Notes under the pieces: model-generated | What the model was told of the DNA's origin: nothing | The model's database searches: none | What the model saw: the letters and a program-made list of their open reading frames with translations, nothing else | In this document: positions 37,446-49,258 of the stretch, piece after piece | Layout of the letters: every line of letters starts with the position of its first letter | Position numbering within the stretch: position 1 is the stretch's first letter | Position numbers and translations under genes: made by a program | Assembly (NCBI RefSeq): GCF_963576545.1 | Contig: NC_083648.1 | Coordinates: 18,585,154 to 18,649,153, forward strand | Direction of reading: 5' to 3' | DNA: 64,000 nucleotides | Source: Limanda limanda | Taxonomy: Eukaryota; Chordata; Actinopteri; Pleuronectiformes; Pleuronectidae

Positions 37446-37962
37446 TTTCCTGCCAAGCAGCATCTCTCCTCCGGACTGGGCCATTAAACACGTCTCCCAG
37501 AGTTTTGCAGGAGAAAACCTCTCTCTCACATGGCCAGAAATTAAAAAACCAAACAAAGCACGTGTCTGTGTGTTCTGTGTGTTTTTCTTATAAATGCGTG
37601 AATTTATGTATTTATCTTACAGCGTATCCCTTGAAGGTATTTAAAAGCTACAAAAGTATCCGGCTTTTCCAAGCCTGGAGGGAAAGAGCAAATGTTAAAC
37701 TCATCAAACAAGTTTCAGACAGAGAATGATGTTGACAAAGTTTCACATGATCCCCTTTATCTTTGCTATGTTGCTGCTATGAATATTGTACACCAAGACA
37801 AAATATTTAAGATAATAATTAGGTCCCTGGGGGATGTTAGGTCATATGTCCCTTGGTGGCCGAATTGATTCATGTCTGAGGATCCTCTCTTTTGTAAATT
37901 ATTATAAGGTGCAGTCATTATTCGAATTGCATCTTGCAAGTTGTTTTTTAAAATCGACTTAA

Positions 37963-38075
37963 ATCCATCCATCCATTATCTGTACGGTTTATCTCACCCT
38001 TGTGGGTTGCTGGTCACGGAGGAAGACAAAGTAAACAGAGAGAACATACAAACTCCACACAGAAACGGTCCTATA
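37963..38075 (+). repeat. Dispersed repeat family B, deleted copy
   Basis: 'aaatccatccatccattatc', 'tgtacggtttatctcaccc', 'gtgggttgctgg', then 'acatacaaactccacacaga' follow the order of 3554-3805 with the middle missing. Same orientation as that copy. Confidence 0.6.
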
Positions 38076-38079
38076 GCCA

Positions 38080-41000
38080 GGCTACGGCTGAGGTGACACT
38101 GAGCCAGCTCTTGTATAAGGGGATGACATACTGCTATTTGATGACAAACTATTCAGGAGACAATGCCAGGCCAGAGCCTCGACCAATCAGACTTGCAGAC
38201 ACCAGTTTATAGGCACGAATGGAAAATGATTCCAACAGGTAGAGCAGTAGGTCGGTGCCACCTTGGATAAACGCCCAACCGTGTGCATGATTTTTTCTCA
38301 AGAGAACCACCATAATAAGTTGTGCTTCTACTTCTACTTTAGCAAATGAAGGACCTCTGTGTCTCTTGGGCACTCTGTCTCGTTTCAGAAGTTCAACTCC
38401 CAAATAGATGGCATATGGCCAGGCAACCCAAGTGGCACAGGACTGACAGATACTGGCTGCAGGGCAGATGGCAAGGAAGCTTGAGAGTTCAAATCAGAAA
38501 CCAGCTCAGTCTGAAAGCATTACACTGTATGTACACTGCAGGGGGGGGGCACTCAGCCAAGGTAAGCACAGGTTACAAGTCCTGTCAGGTGAGGACTAGG
38601 GCCTCCTCTGGTTATATCAGAAAAGACGTCAACAATTACACTACAATGTGCAAAAGTAAGGAAAATGTGTTATTAAGACAAAATAAAACACCCCTCAGAG
38701 TTCTACAGTGCAAAGCTATGGAAATTATGGTAAAATCTAGTCTCACAGAGTGTTTGAATTATTTGTTTTGCATTATTTTGTATGATTTAAAGCAAATTAA
38801 AGCGCCAGCAAACTCTGAACTCCACCAACTCCCACAGGAACCCTCAAGCTGTCAGTTCTGTCTCATGATGTTTTTCTTTCCTGGTGAAAGCGATGTCTGG
38901 CCAGAGGAAAGAGCCCCGATGAAAAAAAGTCTGACTCTACCCTGCACTTAAAACAGAACGGTAATTACGGCGGCGACCACTTTCCATAGGATGACCCTCG
39001 CACTATTTACTTTTTCTCCCACTACATGGAGGGAGTCTGCGAGCAAGGAAAACACCCTGCTTGCCATCACCGGAAAGGAGAGATTTGATGATCAGTGAAA
39101 AATAATTATCGTGCTCTTGACAAGCAAAAACATAGAGAGAGAAAAATGAGGGACCACAGATGTGCATGACAGCAACAAAAAAAGGCATAATCCCACTGCA
39201 ACAGAACCATTTTCACCAAATGAACTCTGTGTCACTGCATTCAAGTTCATTTAGAAACCTCACCTACTTATTAAAACCTGTTTTACAAGTGGCACCTGTC
39301 CGGGCAGCAGCATTAGGAACAAAAGAAAAAGAAGAAGACACACTTTCATATTGCAAATCAAACATATTAAGATCTTACACTAGAAATTACACATGGTGAG
39401 CCGGTAACTAATGTTATGTATTTAGCAGAAGTTGCTAATAATTAAACATTGGATAAATTAAGACTTCTGATAAAAATGTGTTATCTGTTTTTTTTAACAA
39501 CCGTCTGATGAACATATATGACCAAGCTGAAATCACAGAGAACATGTATGTTCCTCAGCAGCGTGTGTCATCCAGTCATTGAATAGAGGTTGTTGTCACA
39601 CTTCAATGAAATGCCAATGATGCTCTTGAATTGCAAACGAGCCCTGAACAGCTCACGACTGCTAAAAATACACAATGTGACAAACACACATCTCAGCTTG
39701 CTGTGGAAAGTAATTGAGTGAGAAAAAGACATTTGAGGACGACAACCTTTTCTTATAAAAGTGTAGATATTTGATTCAAAAAGATATAATTATAAGTGGT
39801 AATAGCATACAGTATATGTTTAAGTATCGTAAGTTGGGTTCAAGACGATGTGAGCTGAAAATCAATCGTGAAATGCGAAACATGACACTGTTGTTGCACT
39901 AAATATATTTTCTTTTTTATATTTGATAGTTACAAATAAACAAGTAAAAACTCTTTCAATCTAGCTTCTTTCAAATCTCTTCTTAGAACCTTTTCTCTTT
40001 CTGAAAGCTTTGGGAATTATTTGATTTCTATTTATTCATACTGTTTTTATTTGTTTTATTTTTGTTGTATTCATTTGACTGCTTTATCTCTTGTGTGGCC
40101 GATGCTCTTTCAGTCAACTGCTTTCTCTGTTTTTTTTGTTTTGTTGTGTTTTCTTCTTCTTGTTAAGCACATTGTACCATTGTTAAGGAAAGTAATGACA
40201 TTAAGTTTATCATTTTAAGTTAGTGTTTCATATTTGCTGCAAAGAGGGGAAACATGACTGTGATAAGGAGCATTTTTAAATCTGAGTCCAGAGGGTCAGC
40301 TCTGCCTTACATTGGCTTAATAAGAGGCCATTTAAGTTGTGTCCAATAAGCTAATTGTCCAGCTGAGATAATGGCCATGCTAGATGCCCTTTAGGGAAAT
40401 AAGACACACTTAATAATACAGAACCAACGAGAGGGAGACCCAAGCAAATTGTATATCTCAGATGGTGGCCAGGTTAGCCCCAGGATCATCTCCAACATTA
40501 GCACAACCGCATGTTGTGTGACACATTGAAATGGCAGCAAATACAAGTCTTGTGACAGATGTTACCGGACTTGAATTTCAAGTGTGTGACAGTTGATCTT
40601 GGTGAACGTTACAGTTATTAACCCAGATATTTTAGAGTGCCGGTCAGAGGCCGGTCTCTTTTTACTTCACCTCGGTACAAGAGGAACAGACTGGTTTAAT
40701 GAGCCCTGGTCTGTGCTTCAGCTCTGAAACATAATCACAGGCTTCCAACATAATATTTAAACTAATTTGATAGAAAGCTACTGATTAAACTGAACCTGGA
40801 CAACCCACTGTCTAAGAGTATATTCTGGTCTGGTTGGCTCGGTCAAGGCCTCCGGTGGAAGTCTTTGCAGCCAACACGCTGGAGGATAGCTCCGTCTAAA
40901 ATTACCTTTGTGCTGGGGGCTGACATGGTAAAAATACTATGATCATTCACATGGGAGCTTTCTGGGTTTTCTTGTCCTGGACTTACATATGTTTGGCTGC

Positions 41001-41190
41001 TCGTTCTGGCCAAGACTGCCACCTGGTGTCAAAGCTCAGCTTGTATTCCCACCAAAAAAGATTAGAATAACAAAAATAAAAGTCATCGAGTATGATTAAA
41101 TAAAAACGTGTATCTCAAAAACAGAAAAACAGATATTTAATCATAGGAAATCACTGAATGTGTTATATTCACTGACATTGATTAGTTATG
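38080..41190. other. Intergenic DNA before ipp
   Basis: I see no gene that can be supported. One ATG-initiated single-exon frame of 201 codons (38346-38951, plus) has no recognisable domain, crosses a G homopolymer and has ordinary non-coding composition; see the findings. The rest is AT-rich single-copy DNA. Confidence 0.5.
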
Positions 41191-41199
41191 ACTGGAGGT

Positions 41200-41294
41200 A
41201 AAAGCTGCCAGGCCTGAGTAGTCGAGTCAGAGAAGAGGATTGACACTCTGCAGGGCAGCGGAAGTTGCCTCCATCCTCATCGGCAAACTTATGG
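41200..41294 (+). other. ipp: Probable non-coding first exon of ipp
   Basis: A strong donor gtaagt at 41295-41300 follows 'cggcaaacttatgg', and the next acceptor (tttcag, ending 41694) opens the exon with the BTB start. The 5' limit is not visible. The last four exon bases are ATGG: joined to exon 2 they create a nine-codon upstream ORF (MGLLWPEDL) ending at TAG 41718-41720. Confidence 0.5.
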
Positions 41295-41846
41295 GTAAGT
41301 TTCAGCCAAAACAATGTAGAATTATGTGTTTCTGTGCACTTGTATTTGTGGTTATCAGTGAGGTGGGAGTGTGGGTCAGGGTCGACTGAGCTGTCGAGTT
41401 GTCTGTTATCGTTTTACCGTGTTTGTTGTTGAATATATAACCCCCTCTGTTTGCTAGCATGCCCGGCTAACGGCTACTGGGGGTGTGTGTTTTTACAGAT
41501 AACACAGTAACAATATGAAGGACAGTAAGTTTGATTTAAATGCTCCGGTGTTTTTTAACATGAGTCAGTGGAGTCGAACACAGCGTGAAGCTGTATGGCT
41601 CACTGCTTTCAGAGATGTTTTGCTGTTACACAACAGTTGTTCTTGACTCTGTGTGTGTTGTTGTGTTTGTGCGGTCAGATCATGTGTCTTTCAGGGCTGC
41701 TGTGGCCTGAGGACCTCTAGAGAGGAGGGTTTTGGGATCCTGGTGTCCATGGTAACACAGTCCCGGCCCCAGCTGCTATGTCCTGCGTCGCTTTGTCAAC
41801 ATCCCCAGGTGGTGGTGTTGGTGGTATTGGGGATGCTGCAGCTACC

Positions 41847-44800
41847 ATGGCAACCCAGGGATTGGAGCAGGCTCTGCTGGCCTCAAACCGCTACGCCAGA
41901 CTCATCCTGGCCCAGATGAACAAAATGCGGCTCCGCACAGACTTCTGCGACGTGGGGCTGAAGGTCGGCGGCCGGGTCTTCAGGGTCCACCGGCTGGTGC
42001 TCGCCGCCAGCAGCCCATACTTCTCTGCCTTGTTCTCCGGGGGGATGAGAGAGGCGGATAAAGAGGAGGTGCAGATCCTCGGTGTGGAGACTGTAGTCTT
42101 TGAGGTTTTGCTGGACTTCATATACACAGGTCTGCATCGGTCCTGACATCTCACCACTGTCTTCACTGCAATCCGTATTATTTTTGTACTATTTTCTCAG
42201 TGGAAATGTTTACTCTTTTTTTTATTGTCAGGTGTGATCAGCGTGACTGTGGAGAACGTTCAGGAGCTCATGGTGGCAGCAGACATGTTGCAGCTGAATG
42301 AGGTGGTGTCTGTCTGTGGAGAGTTTCTCAAGGGCCACATGGACCCGTCCAACTGTGTGGGCATCTTCCAGTTCTTGGAGCAGATAGCCTGCATGGACAT
42401 GCTGGAGTTTACTGAGAACTACATTCAAGTTCACTTCCTGGAGGTATGAATGCAGAAGAGGCACTGTATTTAACTTTCCAAGTGATTTACCATTAAATTA
42501 TAGTTAGTTAGTTATTTTCTGGTCTTATTTCACTGTAAAACAACATCAGCATCGTATCAGAATTGTATACAATCATGTATGTTGGCAAAAGCACTTCAGC
42601 TCACAATGTAATTTTTTTGGTGTAATGCTTACAGACTGCTTTGTTCCCTGTAGGTCTGTGTTACTGAGGAGTTCAGGGGCCTGTCGAAGGATCAGTTGGT
42701 CAGGCTGCTGCGAAGTGAGGAGCTGAGGATTGAGGATGAGTACCAAGTATTCACCGCAGCCATGGACTGGGTTCTGCAAGACGTGGCAAAGAGGAAAAAA
42801 CATGTAGTGGAGGTGCTGGAGCCAGTCCGCTTCCCTCTGCTCTCCCCACAGAGACTGTTCAAGTACATAGAGGGTAGGAAAATAGTGAAAATTGACATTC
42901 CTGTTTCCAAGTTCAATACAATTTGTTGAAATTGAAAACAACATAAAGAATATATTGAACCCCCACCCTCACAGTGAACCCTGTTTGCCCTTTTGTCTCT
43001 CCACACAGGTATTACTGACTTTAGCCTGAGGGTGGCACTGCAGACTCTGTTAAAGGAATACACTGAAGTCACAAAGTCTCCCAAAGAGAATAAGATGTAC
43101 AGTCAGCTTCAACCAGCCAAGATGAGACCCAGAAGAAAAGCCAGGAAATACCTCTATGCCATAGGTTCCGTATTAAATCGTTTCAGCATCATAAACATGG
43201 ACCTCAAGTTCCTTTGAGGTTTTACAAAAACAAATGTCAGAAATTTGATCTCTGACCTTGTTTTCTAGGAGGTTACACTCGGTTGCAAGGCGGCCGCTGG
43301 AGTGACAGCCGGGCGTTGAGCTGTGTGGAGCGCTTCGACACCTTCAACCAGTACTGGACCACTGTGTCCTCCCTGCATCAGGCCCGCAGTGGTCTCGGGG
43401 TCGCAGTCCTAGAGGGGATGATCTACGTGGTGGGAGGTGAGCGAGCTGAGACTGTGCATTGTTTTTGTAACAAAGAATTCAAACGTCCTGCATGATGATC
43501 AGTCTAATGCTGTTTCTTTTACCAGGGGAGAAAGATTCAATGATTTTCGACTGCACAGAGAGATATGACCCGGTGACCAAGCATTGGGCTGCTGTTGCGT
43601 CTCTCAACTTTCCTCGATGTGGAGTTGGTGTCTGCCCCTGTCACGGAGCTCTGTATGCACTTGGTAAATATCCCACTAATACGGCTGCCTTCTTCAACCA
43701 CAACTCATACAGCAAATGATGGAAGTTTACAATTTTTTTGTGAAACTCCATCGATTTCACATATGAAGATCAGTTTAAACACCATTGTAAGAACTGCTTG
43801 GCCTCAGGTATTCTATGTTGCTCAGGAGGAGCGTTGTAAAGTCTGACTTGAGACTTGGAGACTGGAGACTAAGCCTTTATTGAAGAAACCTGTTTTATAA
43901 ACTTGGGACATCAAATCTTAAATATATGGGCATATACCAGTCAGGGAAGATCTAATGAAAGATACTATTGAGTTTGGGAAATGTAGGATCTGATGTTTTT
44001 TGGAGTTTGACCCATACCAGAGAATAACTTTCAGGATGACTTAGTGTCTGTGGCTTTAATTTGGAACATTCTTTTTTTTAATCTGCTTCTCGTTAATCCC
44101 CCATTTTCTATGTCATTGCAGTATTAAATTGCTTGAGTGCAAGGAAATAACATTCAAGCAATTCTATTAAATATGTGATTTAAAAGTGATGATGTAAAAC
44201 ACTGACACATTTTTTTATTACTAACTTGAACACAGCAAGAATATTATAGGAATGTGTGTTAAGACACACAGTGATTATGCTAAATTAATCTGTCTACTCT
44301 ACAAAAATTGTAAAAGATGCAGACAGGTAGTGCTTGTTGAAAAAATAAATCAAAAAGACAGTAACAAGTTAGATCAGATTATAACAAATGACGGGGCTAG
44401 AATGGTTGACAGACGTTAAATAATATAGCATCAAGCTGAAAATGGCAAGGTTAGAAAGTTCTACATAATCATTTTGCGAAGTTTGAACAAACAACTCATC
44501 ATGTGAGATTAAAATGATTATTTGTAACCATCGTCCCGGGGGGGAAAACCACTGTTTACACTGTCCTGCCTGTGCTGTAGGTGGTTGGATCGGCTCTGAG
44601 ATCGGTAAGACGATGGAACGATACGATCCGGAGGAGAACAAGTGGGAGGTCATCGGCAGCATGGCGGTTCCTCGGTACTACTTTGGATGCTGTGAGCTAC
44701 AAGGTGTGTGTTTCACTTTTATTAATGTCATCAGGTTCAACTCGTAGGAAACGACCGATTCCTCCCGTGGCGGAGAGAACGTCCTGTAGCTATGGATACT

Positions 44801-45415
44801 GTTAGAAATATAATTGTAAATCCCTGTGTACCTTTATTTCTACTCTCCAGCTCTGAGCCAAATGCTGCTGTTTCTTTCCAGGGTTCATTTACGTGATCGG
44901 AGGGATAAGTGATGAAGGGATGGAGCTGCGATCCGCCGAGGTGTATGACCCCATCTCCCACCGGTGGAGTGCCCTGCCCGTCATGGTCACACGTCGAGCC
45001 TATGTGGGCGTCGCCTGCCTCAATAACTGCATCTACGCGGTGGGCGGCTGGAATGAGGCACTGGGCGCTCTGGAGACGGTGGAGAAGTACTGCCCTGAGG
45101 AGGTTAGGTGTCACTCCATATCTCAAGTGTGGGAGAAGATAGTAGTTCTTTGATTGTAACATCCTCCGCACCTCTTTGCTTGTCTTTCAGGAAAAATGGC
45201 TGGAGGTGGCCCCGATGTCTACGGCACGCGCCGGCGTTTCCGTGTCAGCGGTGAACGGGTTGCTGTACGCAGTCGGGGGCCGGGCGGCCAGCGGAGACTT
45301 TTCTGCCCCAGTGACTGTGGACTCTGTGGAAATCTACGACCCTCACCTGGACACCTGGACTGAAGTCGGCAACATGATCACGAGCCGCTGTGACGGAGGG
45401 CTGGCTGTGCTCTGA
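41847..45415 (+). CDS. ipp: IPP (KLHL27), BTB-BACK-Kelch actin-binding protein
   Basis: IPP is a kelch-like protein that binds actin; by its BTB-BACK-Kelch architecture it probably also serves as a CUL3 ubiquitin-ligase adaptor. Coding exons: 41847-42129, 42232-42443, 42654-42873, 43009-43164, 43269-43436, 43526-43663, 44581-44703, 44882-45102 and 45191-45415; phases join to 1746 nt, 581 aa (human 584). BTB about 33-125 (FCDVGLKV, HRLVLAASSPYF, LDFIYTG), BACK about 130-235 (FLEQIACMDMLEFTENY), then six Kelch blades closing at the C-terminus, each with a GG pair; YTRLQGGRWSDSRALSC and ITSRCDGG are near-identical to human IPP. I chose ATG 41847 (context ACCATGG); an in-frame ATG at 41778 in a weaker context would add 23 residues. 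Five of the eight internal introns fall after the first base of a Gly codon. Neighbour tmem69 converges from the right. Confidence 0.96.
43664..44580 (+). other. ipp: ipp intron between the second and third Kelch blades (917 bp)
   Basis: The longest coding intron of ipp, AT-rich, with no exon or recognised repeat. It ends in the acceptor 'ctgtgctgtag' at 44580. Confidence 0.7.
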
Positions 45416-47446
45416 TATACAGGAATGTATGAGACTATGAAAAATTCATGTCCGCCCCTGGATCCTCCCGAAACTGCATAAACTGAAGAGAAGCTGCACC
45501 TTGAGAATACAAGAGTGTGTTTGTTGTCTTACGTTGGATTTCATTTCATCATTTCATCTTTAATGACATGTTATTTATAAATGGATCGTGTGGTTCCTTT
45601 TTTATTAAAATATTATAGCAGATCTTCAACTGGAAAACAAATGAATCTGCTTCTACTAACACTGGCACATGGCTCATCTGTTTCTGGATTTAAATGAATT
45701 TTAAAGTAGGAACACATTTTCTTCTATTGTGCGTTGGAATACAAAGCTTTTCTGGTTATTATAAGGATACTATTCCTTAAATAGAGAGTATTTCTTCATA
45801 GTTGTCAGCGTCTTTTGGGGACTGAGAACACTGTTGTAGACCAAGGTGTGAGAGCACTGCTCTTTAGTTGGTTTTATTGTTATCTTGCCTCAAAGGAAAG
45901 TTTGAGGTGTTTGTGCATTGCTACTTTGAAAATGTATGAAACCACTACAAGCCTGTTTGATAATGGAACCAAATGAATCTTAGGGATGTTTTAAGTTTTA
46001 CAGTCAGTGATTTCTTAAACTTGAATGACACACCACTGTTGTCACACCAGTGCAGTGCTCACACATTTTTCACTGAATTATTTTTGTACATATGACTCTT
46101 TAAGCACTATTTCCTCCCTCACATGAAGAGAAACATGACAAGAGGTGTGTTTACCTTGTGTCCTCATTGAATTTTGTCTCATCAGCTCATATCACATGGA
46201 GTGTTGCACAAAGAAAGTATTGCCTATCGTGTTCCGTTATCCCTTTGCAAGAAACAACATAATGTTACAGAATAGAAATAAAACTATTGTTTGCGTTTCC
46301 TATTTAATGTCATAGGAACTGTGTTTTTGATAGGATTAAAATGAACCTGCATCACAATTTTTTATTCAAGATTATTGAAGTTTTAGAGCTTGTTGAAGAC
46401 AGTTCACACAACAATGCATGGGATCACCTGGAGTGATGTATGGAGGTATTTTAGATCTGATATGATAAATCAAGACTTTGATTTTGTACATTAAGAGCAA
46501 ACAAGTTCTGAGTTCACTGTTCTGATTTGCTGGGGTGATTTTCTGCACTGTGCAAACAGACTTATTGCACAGCAGCAAGACTTGTGTGGGAGGATTCAAA
46601 TTGACATCTGGCTGCACATGGAAAAGTAAAACCCCTCAGCACAGTCAGCCTGTTGTCATCGTCACTGTAGTGCCCTTGTTATTAGGATCTGCATGCATCT
46701 GTTTGGCTGAGGTTTGCTACTGTGAAGCATCATGGTTTAGTAATGATGTGGAGAACTTCCAAGACAATGGAGAATGTATGATCAATTTCCTCCAGCTCTG
46801 CCCCTAAAACTCTGCATTCCTTTGTTTAAATTGAATATTTACATTGTACAATGTCATTCTCCAGTAAAACCATGTTGATCCGACTGTTTGATATTTGTGA
46901 ATATTTAAATTTAGAAGATTCCAAATCCTTCTGTCTGATTTTGGCATCTTGATCCCCTCTCATAAATATGTAAAGACTAATTGATTAACTCATTTATTGA
47001 TCCTCACTGCTGTCTCAGACTGGAGAGAAAGATTGGTTGGAATGTATGTATTAGCATTAATAACAAAAGACAACATTATCAATATCTTTTACAAACTTGA
47101 GACAAGATCTCATTAATTCAATGCACTTCTACGGCTGAGGTTTAACTTCTGTCTGTCTGGCGTCGGACAACAATAGAGAAGTATGCAAATAGTCCAAAAT
47201 GCTGACTCAACGTCTCAGATTTGCATATATTTGAATAGTCTGGAGTATTTAGTTTGTACTTTTTCCAAAGAAAAGAATATGTTTCTGCATGTTTTCTGAT
47301 AAATGGTAAATCTTGCCTTTACCTCAAAGTCTACCCTTTAGTCTGAAAGGTCTCTCCCCATTTTGCAACTTAGGAAACATGACTCTCAAGATAATTGCTG
47401 TTGTAGAGCAAGACCAAACCAGATTTGCTCCATTTCATTTGACATT
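45416..47446 (+). other. ipp: ipp 3' UTR and the ipp-tmem69 tail-to-tail spacer
   Basis: There is no further gene between the two stop codons. ATTAAA occurs at about 45603 and AATAAA at 46277-46282, giving possible 3' UTRs of about 0.2 and 0.9 kb. The remainder to 47446 is AT-rich single-copy DNA. Confidence 0.55.
46277..46282 (+). terminator. ipp: ipp polyadenylation signal AATAAA
   Basis: Canonical hexamer about 860 bases past the ipp stop codon, followed by 'ctattgtttgcgtttcct', a GT/T-rich downstream element. Confidence 0.55.
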
Positions 47447-47452
47447 TTTATT
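47447..47452 (-). terminator. tmem69: tmem69 polyadenylation signal (AATAAA on the minus strand)
   Basis: TTTATT on the plus strand, about 40 bases past the tmem69 stop codon (47491-47493). This implies a very short 3' UTR. Confidence 0.6.
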
Positions 47453-47490
47453 CAGTGAATACTGCTTAAAGTACAAAATTGTCTCTTAAA

Positions 47491-48360
47491 TCAGTCCTTA
47501 ATATCTTTCAACTTCTTCTCCGTAAAGAATTTTTTAATTGTCAGTGTAGCCACCAGCGAGAATGTGGCGACCAGAGTAAGGACGGTTCGCATGGCTTTGA
47601 ACCAGGCGGGGTACCCCGGAAGCAGGGTCAGGTCGTAATGCAGTGACAGACCCAGTCCCATGATGACGACCAGGGCTCCCTCTGTAATATTGTCCCTGCA
47701 GAGTAGCGCCAGCCAGGCCAGGAGTGAAGGCACCACGCTGTTACCCAAGTTCATCCAGTCTGGCTGAGCAGGACTACCGGCAGGGATGGCAAACCCCCAG
47801 CGGGCGCCTCCGAGGAAAGAAACAATACAGGCTCCGTAGACGACTTGAGCGTATGCCACCTCAGGGTAGAAGCACTGAGAGGCAGCCATCACGAGAGGGG
47901 CAGACAGGAAGGGGATGAGCCCGGAGATACCGAGGTACAGGGCTGGTTTGGGAGCCTGAACAAGGGCCCCTAAGCTTTGGCCCTCCTTGGTGCTCCCTCC
48001 CTCTGAGGAGCCCCTTCGTGAATCCCCTTGGCAGAGACGGGAGGACATCCAGCTCACAGGCCTGATGCTCAGCAGCCTGGTGGTGGAAGCTGGTGATGGG
48101 ACAAACCCTGAGGAGGTCCGGCAGGGAAACAGCCGCTGAGCTCTGGTTGAGTAGTTTGCCAGAGTGTTTATCTGCTGGACACATCTCCACACTGAAACCT
48201 GAGAAAACAATAAACACAGGAGGTGCAACACACATCTTGTTATTGTTTAACACTGCTTGCACATTGGCTATAGTGCCTCTATATTGACTAATAAAGAAGG
48301 TGTTCACATTTTAGGTCTTACCTCATAAAATATGCGTCTTCCAGATGCTAACCTCAACAT
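47491..48360 (-). CDS. tmem69: TMEM69, five-pass membrane protein of the DUF3429 family
   Basis: The function of TMEM69 is not established; DUF3429 proteins also occur in alphaproteobacteria, which is compatible with a mitochondrial location. Two coding exons on the minus strand: 48360-48322 (MLRLASGRRIFYE) and 48198-47491; 39+708 nt give 248 aa (human 247). The start ATG lies just inside an exon whose acceptor is 'tctcttttag'. The first 95 residues are Arg/Ser-rich with almost no acids at the very N-terminus, consistent with a mitochondrial presequence (inference). Five hydrophobic segments follow at about 99-120, 128-150, 165-181, 187-205 and 217-235, with the family motif SFLGGARWGFA near 140-150 and a Lys-rich tail. 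A non-coding exon 1 probably ends at 48538 (donor gtaaat). It starts head to head with gpbp1l1 and converges on ipp, as in human. Confidence 0.95.
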
Positions 48361-48537
48361 CTTTAATCTAAAAGAGACAAGTAATCACTTATTAATAACC
48401 TTCTCCCTATAGCACATGTCGTTTAGGATGTTTGGCTAATGATATCAACAGCTAGCACACAGGCACTTGCTAAACCTGATGCAACACGAAGCTAAATACT
48501 GTAACAACATGCAAACACAAACAGATGTTGCATTTAC

Positions 48538-49258
48538 CTAAACGTTATGTTTGTTCTGTCATCCAGCAGCTCACCAATGCCACCGCAGTGTAATGAGAGT
48601 GAGCTAATAGTCGCTAAGTTAATGTTAAGTCGCTAAACTAGAGGTCGTTTGCTGGCTGCCATTCTATCGGGGCTCGATTAACTGCCTGTCTCCAACTACT
48701 CTGAAAGCCCATGAGACGCGATCTGACATCGATTGGTTTGGCTGACGGTGGCGGGGGAGACGTAAAGTTACATTCAAGACGTCAAATATCCATTAAACCC
48801 GCTGCGAACACTGCGCTGCACCGATATTTACTGAGTATCCGGCACTTCAATTAAAATTTACGACGTGTTGTTTTATTAGACAGGAAAAGTATTTCACCTC
48901 TGGTTCACCCTTAACAACACGGTGGAACATCGAGGAGTTGCATAATCGCGGCGGGTGTTGAACGCAGCACAGTCGAGCCTGTTCGAAACCCCTCAGTGGC
49001 AGCGCCAGTGGTAAGCGCTCCGAAACCCAAACAAACATCCACTGCCGAGGGTTTATAGCTGCGAGGAAAGTTCCCTCTCGTTAGTGTTCCGGAGCTCTCA
49101 CGCGTCTCTGCACCGCAGCTCACCGCAGGCCAGGAGACTGTGCGCGGCACCGCCATGAGACACAGCAAGTTAGCCCGCTAGCACTTAGCAAACTGATGAA
49201 TGTGTGCTGCTGCTGTTGAGGTAGCCATTTTGAAACCGTGTTGTTCCAACGAAGCCAG
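48538..49258. promoter_or_regulatory. Shared promoter region of tmem69 (minus) and gpbp1l1 (plus)
   Basis: Probable non-coding first exons point away from each other: tmem69 exon 1 ends at 48538 on the minus strand, gpbp1l1 exon 1 ends at 49258 on the plus strand (GCCAG then gtctgt). The region between is CpG-rich for this window and contains an ATTGG (inverted CCAAT) near 48733. A short upstream ORF (ATG 49155 to TAG 49181, 8 codons) is present in the presumed gpbp1l1 leader. This matches a bidirectional promoter; start sites are not resolved. Confidence 0.6.

Noticed and set aside
38430..38500. Weak A-box/B-box pair suggesting a tRNA-derived SINE
   Set aside because: Both boxes deviate from consensus and no tail or second copy is present.
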